In this document: in pieces, positions 47,301-58,100 of the stretch
How the letters are laid out: every line of letters begins with the position of its first letter
Numbering within the stretch: the stretch's first letter is position 1
Assembly (NCBI RefSeq): GCF_032362555.1
Contig: NC_083518.1
Coordinates: 10,862,501 to 10,926,500, forward strand
Source: Amyelois transitella
Lineage: Eukaryota; Arthropoda; Insecta; Lepidoptera; Pyralidae
Length of the DNA: 64,000 bases
Direction of reading: 5' to 3'
Translations under genes and position numbers: made by a program
The notes under the pieces: generated by a model
The model's database searches: none
What the model was told of the DNA's origin: nothing
What the model saw: only the letters and a program-made list of their open reading frames with translations

Positions 47301-49230
47301 TTTCGTTCTTATCGTTTTCAACAATCCGTTCCGACTCATGAGGATCGTTACCTGCGTGTGCATTGGCTTTTGTCGCCTTCGGTAAGGTTTCATTTTCATG
47401 TCCAGCTTTACAATGCCATCAAGATTTGTGTAACGTACCTAATAAAAACGGAGAACGTGTCGTCGGCAGAATCCTGCGAGCCCTGGTGGTCGAGGCGCGG
47501 CGTGGCGGCGGGCGGCGGCGGCGCGCCCATGCTCAGGAACGGGTCGAACGCCTCCGCCTCGAACCCCGCGGGCGTTTGCTCCGACGCCGCTTCGTCTCCC
47601 CAGGCTCCTGTACATTCAATTTAATGTGCATTAAATTAACAAAAGCAACTTTTTTGGTGCTTGAGTAGTATTGTAAATACCCACCTGTGTTAAAGTGATT
47701 GGCACTTGTGGAGTCGAATTTTGCTGAGAATGCGTCGAAAGCATCTTGAGATTCAGGGAACGCATCCTGAACCATAGCTTCGGAAGTGTCGCCCCATCCC
47801 GGGTCGGCGTGTTGGGTTTCTTGAGTCCCCATGAACGCATCTTCAGTTTTGGAGTATTCATTGGTTGCAAATGCGTCGTTGTGGTGTGCACTAAATGCAT
47901 CAGTTTGGGTGAAGTCCATGTCACTAGCTTGCGCTAAATTTGTTTCATTATTTTGTGTGGAATCGAGTACATTAGTATTGGTTGCAAAAGCATTCGTAGA
48001 ATCAACCCCAAAAATATTTGTGGTCTCCGTAGGAAATGAAGACGTCGTATTCATTATGCCTGCATCTTCGAATGGATTTTTCTCAACTCCACTTAACCTT
48101 CTGTTTTGGAACTCATCATTTACCGCATCCGAGAGCGGAGAAGATTCCATAGCAGCTGGCGTGGCGACAGATGTCGGTTCGGAGCAGTCCATGGGAGCAA
48201 CATTATCTCCAGATACATTGACAGAGGTTGAAAATAATGTTCCTACTAGATCCGGTGCAGGAGCCAAAGGAGTAGTTTTTTCACTGACGACATCAGTGGT
48301 CATTGGCGGTGGATAACTATCTGGCAAAGCAGTAACAACTTCATTTTTTTCGGCGGGTACTGATTCAAGGATATCGTCACTTAAGAAATCAATCGGCTTC
48401 TCTTCTTTTTTTGGTGCCGAATATAAACTCAAAATTGCCTCCTTTGTTGGCTTTACTACTACCGGTACAGGTGCGTCAAACAAATTGATATCATCCGTAA
48501 CCGCGTTCGGTTGTTGCTGTGGCACTTGCGGAGGTGGAGGAACTTGCGGCGGCTGCGGCACGGGCGGCGGCGCGGGCCGCGGGGGCGGAGGACGCGCGGC
48601 GAGGGGAGGCCTCGCTGGAGGGGGCCGTGTGGGTTTGTTACGGTTGATATCGAAACTATCCACAGGTGGCTCTGGGTCTAAATCCATATCTGGTTCCGGC
48701 GTCGGACTTGGAGAGTGTATGTCTCGCACCGAAACGGGACTCGGTGTTCGTGTCGGCGGGATTCGGTCCAACAAATGAGAGCTCGTGAACTCCATCTGAC
48801 CTGTGACTGTGAGAATCAAATTTTGTGTTTCGGGAGGCAAAGGTCGTGGTGGCATTTGAGGACCACCTAAGTCATCTGAAAATGTCGGATCGGCAGTTGT
48901 GTTTGTTAATTCTAATTCCGTTGGTTTTATTAAACGCTCTTCATTCGGTGGAGCTCCGAATATATCAAAAGTGCTTGCCGAGTTTACTGAAAAATCATCG
49001 AATTGTTTAGCGCAAGAGGGTTCTCCACTCCCAAATATATCAACAGGTAAGGTGTCCCCTGCCGGAGGCTCATAGCTTCCTCCGAAATCTGAAAATGGAT
49101 TGCTGGTTGCGAATGGATTATCGCCTGTAAATGCTGATGGTTCCGAGTCAGTGATCATAAATGGATTGAGAACATCTGCGCTGACTGGTGCAGCTGGCTC
49201 GTTCATACTTAAGAATGGATTGTACGCCAT
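41304..49230 (-). CDS. stnB: Stoned B (stonin), second cistron of the stoned locus
   Basis: Endocytic adaptor that sorts synaptotagmin during synaptic vesicle recycling. Fourteen coding exons in order: 49230-47685 (shared with stnA), 47607-47439, 47140-46995, 46469-46301, 45902-45687, 45470-45326, 45181-45056, 44728-44623, 44220-44052, 43633-43519, 42775-42612, 42325-42171, 41792-41585, 41451-41304. Total 3582 nt, 1193 aa; Drosophila StnB is about 1260. Residues 1-515 are disordered, with five NPF motifs (EH-domain ligands) and a Pro-rich stretch near 210-240. A stonin homology region starts near 640 ('VYKGPGWEMQLRQPI'). The AP-2 mu-like domain runs from about 700 to 1120 ('RVRLFFLGFLCGMPDVEIGVND', 'FKPPDACYIELMRF', 'AIVWRMPRLPKEGQG'). 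It ends SSDSDSD. The start is ATG in a GCCATGG context. Codon use switches sharply from AT-ending in exon 1 to GC-ending later. Confidence 0.93.
42020..42067. repeat. Inverted repeat containing tRNA-Lys 3'-end complements
   Basis: 19-nt arms with one mismatch and a 10-nt loop, in a stonedB intron. Each arm contains 'tggcgcccaacgtg' or a one-base variant, the complement of the 3' end of animal tRNA-Lys. A third match, 'ccacgttgggcgcca', is at 43193-43207. Lys-primed LTR elements carry this as their primer-binding site, so these could be small fossils of such elements. No LTR or coding remnant was recognised. Confidence 0.4.
43815..44046 (+). repeat. Degenerate lepidopteran SINE
   Basis: 'tcataaaaggcgactaatgg', 'gtcactatttgaatctcaat' and 'ctgttggctctgtc' are present in order, with extra sequence between the first two. 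The 3' end abuts the 5' splice site of the stonedB exon 44220-44052. Confidence 0.75.
44482..44523. repeat. Short palindrome
   Basis: Arms of 17-18 nt ('aacgaaatattttggaa' and its mirror) around a 5-nt loop, in a stonedB intron. Confidence 0.75.
45272..45314 (-). repeat. Partial copy of a stonedB exon inside the next intron
   Basis: 43 bp resemble 45365-45407 of the adjoining exon at an offset of 93 bp, with about six mismatches. The encoded piece is 'IHGDYQGVKEIGSD' against exon 'IQGDYQGVKEFGSD'. The frame is open from the exon through the copy. Confidence 0.85.
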
Positions 49231-49266
49231 GGCTATTTATTATGTACAGTACTAGTAAGAAATAAG

Positions 49267-51561
49267 TTAATTAAGGAATTCGGATTCCAATAACTTGATT
49301 TCAGTTCTTCCTGGATTGAGATCACCAGCAAATGATGTATCAAAGGGATCAAAATTATCCTCAGGTACTTTTACGGATACTGTTGGTTCTGGGGTAAGAG
49401 CTTTTATCTGAAAAATGTCGTCTGATGTTTCTAGTAGTACGTGAGGATCTTGTGCGTCAATATCTTCAGTATTTTCACAAGAAAATTCTTTAGCTAATAG
49501 TTTTAACTCGGTTTTACTTGGAGCAATATTACTAGCAAACGTCGTATCAAATGGATCTACGTCTATTTCATCTGATGGCTGAGGATCAGATGGAGTCAAA
49601 ACCTTAGCTGATATTTCTTCCTGTCCACTATAAAGAAGATCACTGGATTTTTGATTTACTTTACTTTGACTTGATTGTGGATATTCGGAATGTCTTCTCT
49701 TAGTTTGATAATGTGTTTTTAATGCCAAATCTTCGTCAGATCGAGTGCGAGTTAAAGATACTGGAACTGTATCAACAACTTCAGTGTCTTCGTTGATATC
49801 TTCTGTTATAGATATTTCTCTTGTGTAGTATGGCGTTAAGGGCTTAACAACTTTTCCTTTATTGTCTATATCAAGAGTATCCCCGCTCTCAATATTGAAA
49901 CCAACACTTTTGTTCACTACTAAATTTTCAGGACGTGATGCCCGTCTTTCCTCTTTTTTAGGTTCCTCTGCCCTTGGGTCGAAATCAGGATCACTGTCGA
50001 TACGATATATAGGAACTGGTGCTGATCCAATAAGTTCTTGTTCCAAAAGTTTTAATTCAACCTTTCCAGGTGCAACAATCTTATCAACTATAGTAGTATC
50101 GAAAGGATCAATATCATCATTATTAACATCAACTGGGTCTAAAACTGTATCTCCTAATTGTGTCAAATCTGTAGTGCTCCCACCGAGCAAATCACGCGAG
50201 TGTGTATTCTCTTCGCGGTCTACCGTATCGTCAGATGTTATAGATTCTCTTAAGCCAGAAGGATTTGTTAAATGTATGCGTACTGAGGATTTTCTCCTGT
50301 TATTTAATATGGCTCGAACTTCTTCTGCTCGTGGATCAAAATCGTCGTCGTCTTCTAAGATATCAGCTTCTTTTTTTCCAACATCAAATTTTGAAGAAGG
50401 AACTACAGCATCCGCAAAACTTGTATCGAATGGATCATCACCATCTACATAGGGGTCGATTACATCAATTTGATCTTCTACAATACACTCCGCAAATACA
50501 GCTTCGTTTTTATCTGCTTCAAATGCCGACCACGACTCTTGCAATACTGGTTCTAGTTTTATTTCGTTTTCTTGTACCTTAATAACAGTAGTACTAACTT
50601 CCAATGACTCGGCAGCTAGTAACGCGAATTCGTCAAGTTCGTCTTCTTCATTTACTTTTTGATCACTTTGCGTATCAAGTGTAGGCAAATCATTATGACT
50701 ATCACGTTTTTGATGTATTAAAGACGTATGAAGTGAAACACTAAGATCAATAGGAGTTGTGATTGGAATATCCGCGTCAGTATCCAAAATACTTTTTTCA
50801 GCAGGTTCAGCAACAGTAGGTTCTGATACTGCTGGAAGATCGCTATCAACGCTTTCTAATAAAAGATCTCCTGGAATCACTCTTTTTCTTTTGGTGGTTC
50901 TGACTGCAACATTATCTATTCTCCCTGTGAGAACTTCTACAGCAACGCCAATGTCTAATGCTTTTTTTCCTTTAGAGCTCTTCGCTTCCTGTCCTTTTAT
51001 CAAAGCATCAACGTGCGATGTATCAAAGATATCATCGTCTTGGAACTCTTCTGGCGAGTCTGGTACGTAAGCAAGTTTTACTTCTCCACGTTCAACAACT
51101 TCTACGTACGAGGTATCAAAGATGTCGTCCTGTTCATCCTCTTCAGATTCGTCGTCAGTGACACCGTACTCACTATGGTCGTCGGCCTCGGCAGCCGCCG
51201 CAGCTGCTTGCACCAAGTGCGGGAAGTCTGCTTCGGTTACCTCGACGACTGGCCTCTGCGGAGGTGGTTTCGGCTTCTCGACCTCTTTTTTAGGTGCAAC
51301 TCGTTGAAAAAATGATGTTGATTTTATGCGATCTAAGTCCCCCTGTGTTTTCTTTAGGATAGAGTCGACACCGGTCGTCAAGTCCTTAAATTTGGACCAC
51401 TCCTCATTCTCCTTGGAACCTTCTCCAGATTCAGCAGCCTGTTGCTGATGTTCTTTTCTATATTTCTCGAGCTCTTCTTCTGTGAATAACTCGTCTTCTC
51501 CTTTACGTTTGGACTTTTTCCCTTTTTTCTTCTTTTTAAGGCCTTTTGGTAATTTTAGCAT
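49267..51561 (-). CDS. stnA: Stoned A, first cistron of the stoned locus
   Basis: Presynaptic endocytosis protein encoded upstream of stoned B on the same exon. 764 aa with no intron in the frame. The N-terminus 'MLKLPKGLKKKKKGKKSKRK' is highly basic, and the opening MLKLPKGLKKKKKGKKSK is the Drosophila StnA start. The rest is acidic and looks disordered. It has a repeated unit DPFDTS/T or DDIFDTS seen at least six times, several followed by 'xPGKVELKLLxxE' (for example APSKTELKLLAKEF and the terminal NPGRTEIKLLESEF). DPF is an AP-2 ear ligand, which fits endocytosis. Start: ATG at 51561 with A at -3. The 5'UTR has an acceptor (TTTCAG) at 51593, so an upstream exon exists. Remarkably, there is no internal methionine. 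Stop TAA at 49267-49269; stnB begins 36 nt later. Confidence 0.93.
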   Translation of the reverse strand: MLKLPKGLKKKKKGKKSKRKGEDELFTEEELEKYRKEHQQQAAESGEGSKENEEWSKFKDLTTGVDSILKKTQGDLDRIKSTSFFQRVAPKKEVEKPKPPPQRPVVEVTEADFPHLVQAAAAAAEADDHSEYGVTDDESEEDEQDDIFDTSYVEVVERGEVKLAYVPDSPEEFQDDDIFDTSHVDALIKGQEAKSSKGKKALDIGVAVEVLTGRIDNVAVRTTKRKRVIPGDLLLESVDSDLPAVSEPTVAEPAEKSILDTDADIPITTPIDLSVSLHTSLIHQKRDSHNDLPTLDTQSDQKVNEEDELDEFALLAAESLEVSTTVIKVQENEIKLEPVLQESWSAFEADKNEAVFAECIVEDQIDVIDPYVDGDDPFDTSFADAVVPSSKFDVGKKEADILEDDDDFDPRAEEVRAILNNRRKSSVRIHLTNPSGLRESITSDDTVDREENTHSRDLLGGSTTDLTQLGDTVLDPVDVNNDDIDPFDTTIVDKIVAPGKVELKLLEQELIGSAPVPIYRIDSDPDFDPRAEEPKKEERRASRPENLVVNKSVGFNIESGDTLDIDNKGKVVKPLTPYYTREISITEDINEDTEVVDTVPVSLTRTRSDEDLALKTHYQTKRRHSEYPQSSQSKVNQKSSDLLYSGQEEISAKVLTPSDPQPSDEIDVDPFDTTFASNIAPSKTELKLLAKEFSCENTEDIDAQDPHVLLETSDDIFQIKALTPEPTVSVKVPEDNFDPFDTSFAGDLNPGRTEIKLLESEFLN

Positions 51562-52322
51562 TATATTTCTTTATAAGTGAATGATTGTGTTGCTGAAACA
51601 ATAAAACAAACATATTCAAAAGTTTTATAAAATTACTATTAGGCCTTATTATAAAGGAAACGTACCAATGAATTCATCGGTTACGTAATATCTTCCTTCC
51701 GTTTAAAAAATTCTCAAAAATTTGAGGTTTCTTCCTTTCCCATAACGTTTATTAGACACATACTCATATCTATCACTTCCACCTAAACCAACAACAGAGA
51801 TACTTCAACATGTGTGACGTACTACTTACACCGTAGGCTGCAGGAGCTGTTTCTTTTACCATTACCATAACAGATTTCTGTCATATCACTTAACATTGCA
51901 TTCAAATATACCTAACAAATCACTAATATCTTTCATTTCAACCGTAGTTAAGATTTTGGTGTTATTGTAAAGTAGACAAGATAGGAAGGTAACATCTTTA
52001 AGGATCACATACATAAAGAGATAGATAATAGTATTGATTTGATAAACGGAGCATTGATTTGTCAGGTGACAGGGCGGTAAACATTAGATAGAAGTGGGAA
52101 AACGATGAGCGACGCCAGCGGGAGACGAAATGTGAGGTGAGGATGGCTGGTGATGAGATGATCCAAGTCGTGGTCGAGTCGGAGTGCAATCAGATGAGGC
52201 GAGAGGGCGAGGTCGCGCGGTCACAGCGGCGGCTAGCTACGACACGGCCGGGGCTCGGGCCGCTACTTACTGCTAATCATACACTACCGCGCTACGCCTA
52301 GGAGGGCAAAGGGGCAGTCTAC

Positions 52323-52485
52323 CTTCATCGCAACACGGGGCTCGTCGCGGCGGCAAGCTGACTCGGTCGGCGCGCCCGCGGACTGGACTGCCGTCCTCGC
52401 GCGCCGCGCTGCGCGCTCCGCCCGCGCCGCATCGATCCGCGCCGCCTCCGCGCAGCCGCCTCCGGTACTAACAACAAAGTTCAAG
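52323..52485 (-). promoter_or_regulatory. Candidate stoned 5'UTR exon and promoter
   Basis: A CpG-rich block in AT-rich DNA. On the minus strand it ends in a good donor, AAG|GTAGAC, at 52322, which could join the acceptor at 51593. It includes an ATG three codons from... the donor (ATGAAG), so a short upstream frame is possible. Assignment to stoned rests on position only. Confidence 0.4.
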
Positions 52486-53051
52486 TGTCAAGCTTGTACA
52501 ATCTTCTCAAAATTAGAATGTAGGTACAGCGAATGACATATCGATCCTGGCAATGCAATGGAACCTTGTTATCTGGTGCGAGCACTTGACGTGCACACTA
52601 TTCACTTAATTCGATTGACAGTAGGTACTGTAATTTCCGCATTTCGCAGCAAATAGTTTTGCTGTTTTTTGGCAGAAAAAAATATCTAAATAAACGTGCA
52701 TGTAACACATGCCAATAAAAAATACCTACAATCTTATTATTTATTACACCTACAAAATAATACAGGTTTTTTTGCAAATCCCATAGTAACTATAGTTTCT
52801 ACCGAGATGAAAAATGTTATACCTACATATGTCCTTCTGCATACTCTTTTATGTACATCTACGCAAAAATTCGACAGGCAACAAACAAACTTTCTTTCGC
52901 ATTTATGATATCGGGATTTCTTGAAAGTTTATTCTCGATACAAATTTTGTCGAACGTGGTCCAGTAAGTAGTTATTGAATTTGTTCGTTACAAAAAGGTT
53001 GCAAAGAAACAATACTAATCTTTTCTTTTTATAATATTAGTATGGACGGAT

Positions 53052-53124
53052 TACGAGTAAATTAAAGTTCTACCTACTCTAATGTAGTCTACATTAGAAT
53101 AGGTAGAACTTTAATTTACTCGTA
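53052..53124. repeat. Near-perfect 73-nt palindrome
   Basis: 36-bp arms (53052-53087 and 53089-53124) with one mismatch and a single-base loop. Confidence 0.9.
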
Positions 53125-53559
53125 TTAGTAAAATACCTATCTTTACAGATGTTAAAATTTTGTCCAATTATAACCAAGTACTTACCTATGTACCTACTAT
53201 TATTGTGGGTATTAAAAATACATAAAGAATGACCAACTAAAAATACGTATATCTAGTAGACTGCGTTAGTAACGGTATAGAAAGGTTATGACGTCAATAC
53301 GCAAGGGTGACGTCAGTGAACGCAATAAGGCTTTGCTAAAGATTCCTGAATGTTTAACTGTAATTTATGCAAGTGATAAATCGCTTTCCTTTGGTGGTTA
53401 TCCAAGTATATGTATTTTTAGCATTTTAGTATTTTTTGAAGTTGGTTTTAATAAAATTTTTATTAAAAAAAAAATGGTTACGAAATACATAGTCACCCAC
53501 CTGAAACTGGGACAAAGGGAAATTGATGAAGCTTAGATATGCCCACAAATAACCAATTA

Positions 53560-54020
53560 CCAAAACGCGGTGAAAGCAGAATACATCCGGTGGAAATAAG
53601 AGCGTTTAGGAGTATGAACGGTGTGAAATTGAGTGACAGGATAAGGGACTGCGTGATAAGGGAATGTTGTGATGTGAAACAAGATGTAGTTACAGGAATA
53701 GAAAAGGGTATGTTATGATGGTTTGGTCATGTGGAGAGGATGAACGAAAGCAGGTTGACTAAGCAGATATAGGTAACAACAAGGAGAGTGTGGAGGGAAA
53801 GGTCGGAGTGGGAAGGCCTAGACGAACGTATCTTGATCAAATTAGGGACGTCCTGGCAAAGGGTCAGGTCAAGAGTACCCGAAACCGCCGAGCGTGCATG
53901 AAAAGTGTTATGTGATGGGGATGAAGCGAAGGAAGTATGCAAAGATTGGGGCAAGTGGAAAGATGTAGTTTCTGCCTACTCCTCCGGGAAAAAGGCGTGA
54001 TTTTATGTATGTATGTATAA
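53560..54020 (+). mobile_element. 3' end of a non-LTR retrotransposon
   Basis: The plus strand encodes, with interruptions, a LINE-like C-terminus: 'GHVERMNESRLTKQI', 'VGRPRRTYLDQI' and 'KSTRNRRACMK' are recognisable. It ends 'cctccgggaaaaaggcgtga' and a (tatg)n tail. It is 5' truncated. The same tail is found at 14620-14765. Confidence 0.75.
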
Positions 54021-55145
54021 CGCGGCTAAGTCCCGAGCCACCTTCAGCTACCTAAAAATAATTATACCTACTTAGTTGTGTTTAAAAATGTATCGTTTAA
54101 TTTACACTGGCCGCTTACAGAAAAGTAATATTTGTACGTCTCGAAAAAGTACGATCTTCTTTTATTAATTTTTCACAACAATGATTTGAGGCCTAATAAA
54201 TTAGGATTAAGTATTTTTATGTTTTAAGATTGATTATTATAGTTTTCTTCATTTTTACCAACATGCAGTATTATATTTTACATTCCGGCTTAATTATCTA
54301 AACAAGTTGATAAAATTGTGATTCAGATAGGTAAAAACTGCTAGCACATAGCTGAGGAATCTCTGCTTCCTTTTTAGCTGCTTCTCTTCCTGCGCAGATT
54401 GCAAATGCCAAAAAAAGGAAAACATCACATTACTTAAATTCTAATTCATGTAGGTAAGCTCGTCGCTCTAAGGCGCTCGCCATAGTGTTACCACTGTGAT
54501 AACAAGGAAATCTCTAAAAAATAACAATCATTTTAAACATTAAAAATTATTTATGCATAGAAAACGCTAATTGTATACATATTTTTTGCTTAAATTTATT
54601 TTTATCTGACAACTGTTTATGCAACACTTTTTAATATATTGAGAACTTGAGAATATCTATATGAAAAATGGAACGTATTTATTCAAAGAAACAGCGCTAT
54701 TTTAGACTCTGGTGGCAGACATAGCGAACTAATTTGTCAAAATAGGTTATAATGCTGCAAAATTAAAATGAACAGGAACAGCATATTTTAATGTCGGATC
54801 TCTCATTTCTGCATAAGCGATATTTATGTAAGAGTATTGAGATATACGATGCATTGGCCACCCAGACATGCCATTCCAATTTGATATACTAAAACCGCGA
54901 GGCTACGTCGGGTGGTAGATACTTACGTCGCTTGTGTCTGCAAATTGTGTATTTCAGAGAATTAAACTTTCGGAATATAGCATCAAGCATAGTGTTCAAC
55001 CGGGAAAATGATTGCCCTTACTGCAGTCAATGTGACCGAACTTATATAAGTGAAACGCGTTTTGTGACAAACAAGCCAAAACGTGGTGTCTGGCCCGCGG
55101 TAGGAGTCGTTTGTTATCAAACAGCGAGACCGCGAGGCGAGGGTG

Positions 55146-58100
55146 ATGGCGGAGGCGGCGCCCCTGGATCGCCCCATCGTGAAGGAGGGCTGGTTGCACA
55201 AGCGAGGCGAACACATTCGCAACTGGCGGCCTCGTTACTTCATCCTGTTCGACAATGGCGACCTGGTGGGCTACAAGACAAAGCCGGAGCGCAGCAACTA
55301 CCGCGACCCCCTGAACAAGTTCACGGTGCGCGACTGCCAGATTATGTCCGTGGACAAACCCCGCCCGTTCACATTCACCATCCGCGGCCTGCAGTGGACT
55401 TCCGTCATTGAGCGCATCTTCTCAGTTGACACTGAGAAGGAGCGGTGAGTACCTACCAATTATCACCCTGGTGACATTCTTAATACCTATGGCTGTTCCT
55501 CTCGCCTCAACCTTAGTAGCTTTTAGACAAATAGTGTTGTGTTTGACATTAAAACATTATGAGTTATAGGAACCATACATAATATCATCCAGTGTGGTAC
55601 GCAATGACACAATCCTGAATGTATAATAGTATTTTCTATTATATTATTTTGGAAACATAGTAAAAGGATGTTTGTTTGGTGAACCCTTCACATTAATACA
55701 GAGTTATGGATAGAAAAGGTTTTTGTGTGGATATAGTAGTTGGTACACTGGCCAGTAACCTCACCTGGGCTTAATATAAGTTCTATTTCGTAGTAAATAT
55801 ATACTATTTCCAAAGTTTAAATGGGCTATATAACAAAAAATTACAGAAGTTATTTTATGAGAATTTTGTCTTACAGTCCTTCACTTACTTAGTAAGTTAA
55901 TTTTTTATGGAAGTGAAGGACAGTAAGTATTAAATTTCTCATTATAGTGGACCTCCGGTAATCCTACAAACATTATGCAGGGAAAAGTCGGACTATCAAT
56001 TTGTTGGATTATAGAGCATTGTCTAAAACCCCTATAGTGTGGATTTTCATAACAAAAGACTACCTTGTAATCCTGCAAATTACATCCATTGATAAGATTC
56101 TATGTTTAAACTAAGTAAAACAATATTTACACGTCAAGCACAATAGTGATGGCATGTACAATTTGTTACCAGTTCAAACCTGATGATCTACATTAGCGAA
56201 GATTGTCAAATATGTCATACATATTCAAAGACATGTCGGATAACAGGGGGTGCCGGATTATTGGGGGTCCACTGTATTAATTTACACTTTGTTTACAAAT
56301 TGAACGCCTCCGCAGCAACTTCATACAAATACTATTTCCCTGGTACAGGTACAGGGCAACATTCCCTTGTTGTGCCCACTGGAGTAGCGGCCCCTGGTGA
56401 TGTCATAACAATGAAGTGACTAATTTGACCCAACACAGTGTGCTATTGATGACTTTTCTTAAATCTATCTTCACTTAAAGTATCTTCTTTTCTTGGTCTG
56501 CAGTTAATCTCAGAGAAGAAGAGAAGACATGCTTTTTCATTATTTGATCATTGCTTCTCTCTATTTCAGTTTACCTAAGGAGAGAAAACAAAAAAAATCA
56601 TTTAAATGTATGAATAAATTGTTAGAATAGAATAGAAAAGTTTTATTTTCAAAATTGGATATAAGGTATCACTTATTGACATCACATAACTTAAATATAA
56701 TTATATCTACTACCACTTCCAAAGTGCATGTGTAGAAGAAGTGGCAGAACAAACTACACTGCAGCATTTTCACTGGACGTCAATTTACAAATATAGATCT
56801 CTCAGGAATAAAGGCATCATGTGCCTCCAAAACAAAACTAGATTAGTGACAGATTTTACCTGCCTGTAAAAGTAGTTCACTCAAAAGATGATAACTTTTT
56901 GCACCAATTTATGATGAATAAATTTAAATTTTTTGTTGAGCTAAAACAAAATGTGATTGCAACTTAACTAGAAAAATGAATAGAAATAAAGAAAAAAATT
57001 AACAACAAGCAATTAACTAATGTCATAATCAATATCATGTCTTAAATCAATCAATACTAATATAAAGCTGAAGAGTTTGTTTGTTTGAACAAGCTATTCT
57101 CAGGAAGTACTGGTTCTAATTGAAAAATTATTTTTGCGTTGAATCCATTTATCGAGGAAGGCTTTAGACTATATAACATCATTCTGCAACTATACAGAGC
57201 AAAGTCATAATGGAAAATGTGGAAAAAACTGGGAAAATTATTTATCCTTGTGGGCTTCAATGATACCCAAAATAATTATTCCACGCGGACGAAGTTGCGG
57301 GCGAAGCTAGTTAAAAATAAGTCTCATACAAAGTATCGAAAACAATGTTTCTAAGTTCACAGCCATTATCATTACTGTTATTTTAAATAAACATTTGTGA
57401 TCAGAGAGACATCCCTCACGTGGTTGCGTACAGACTGACCAACTGATGTAGACAATAGCACCCCGCTGAGAGCCAGCAGGTGTTCCTCCCTTGTCATTTG
57501 ACCTCATCATGTTTACTAAATGTTAATAAGAGCTATCATGCTCCAAGGATTGTTTGAAAGTGATGAAGTGATAAAGCGTGTGCCACCTACTTTTTTTCTC
57601 GCCTAATTTGTAAGAGTTCATTAACTTAGATTCTTCTTATAGACAATGCTACCAACCTGTCTCAAATCTCTGAATCTCAATTGTATAAGTATTTTTTTTA
57701 TATTTTTTTAATTAAGTACTTCATCATTTGCAAACCATGTAATTGAATGTGGTCTTTCAGTCTCTTCGAGACTACTTGCTCTGTCTACCCCATAAGGGAT
57801 AAAGACGTGATTAATGTATATTTAACATGCTCGGTGTGTAGTTGTATTTGTAATAGGTGGACTCTGAAGCTAAAGATTTACAGGAAATTCCAGTCATGCC
57901 TATTCTAGTAACAGTCATGCAGGCCTATTCTATTTATAGAATACCTAAATAAATTTGTCATCACTTATTTTGAAACATGGTGTGTTAGGACATTCCTGTT
58001 TTTCCTGTCCGCAGAATATTTGTTATTGATCCTAATTTCATACTAACATATAATACTCACAATTCCATCAGTCTTGTCAGTTGAGTCTCAATTCCATCAT

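Larger units (their letters stand above)
51593..55145. other. Region between stoned and Akt start codons
   Basis: It holds the first stoned intron, a candidate stoned 5' exon at 52323-52485, a palindrome, a LINE fragment and, at the right end, the Akt 5'UTR. A likely acceptor 'gtgtatttcag' ends near 54958, suggesting an Akt leader exon of about 54959-55145. No other gene was seen. Confidence 0.5.

Noticed and set aside
47831-50582. Several 100-200 aa plus-strand frames over stoned
   Set aside because: All are complements of the stoned A and B cistrons, with no recognisable domains.
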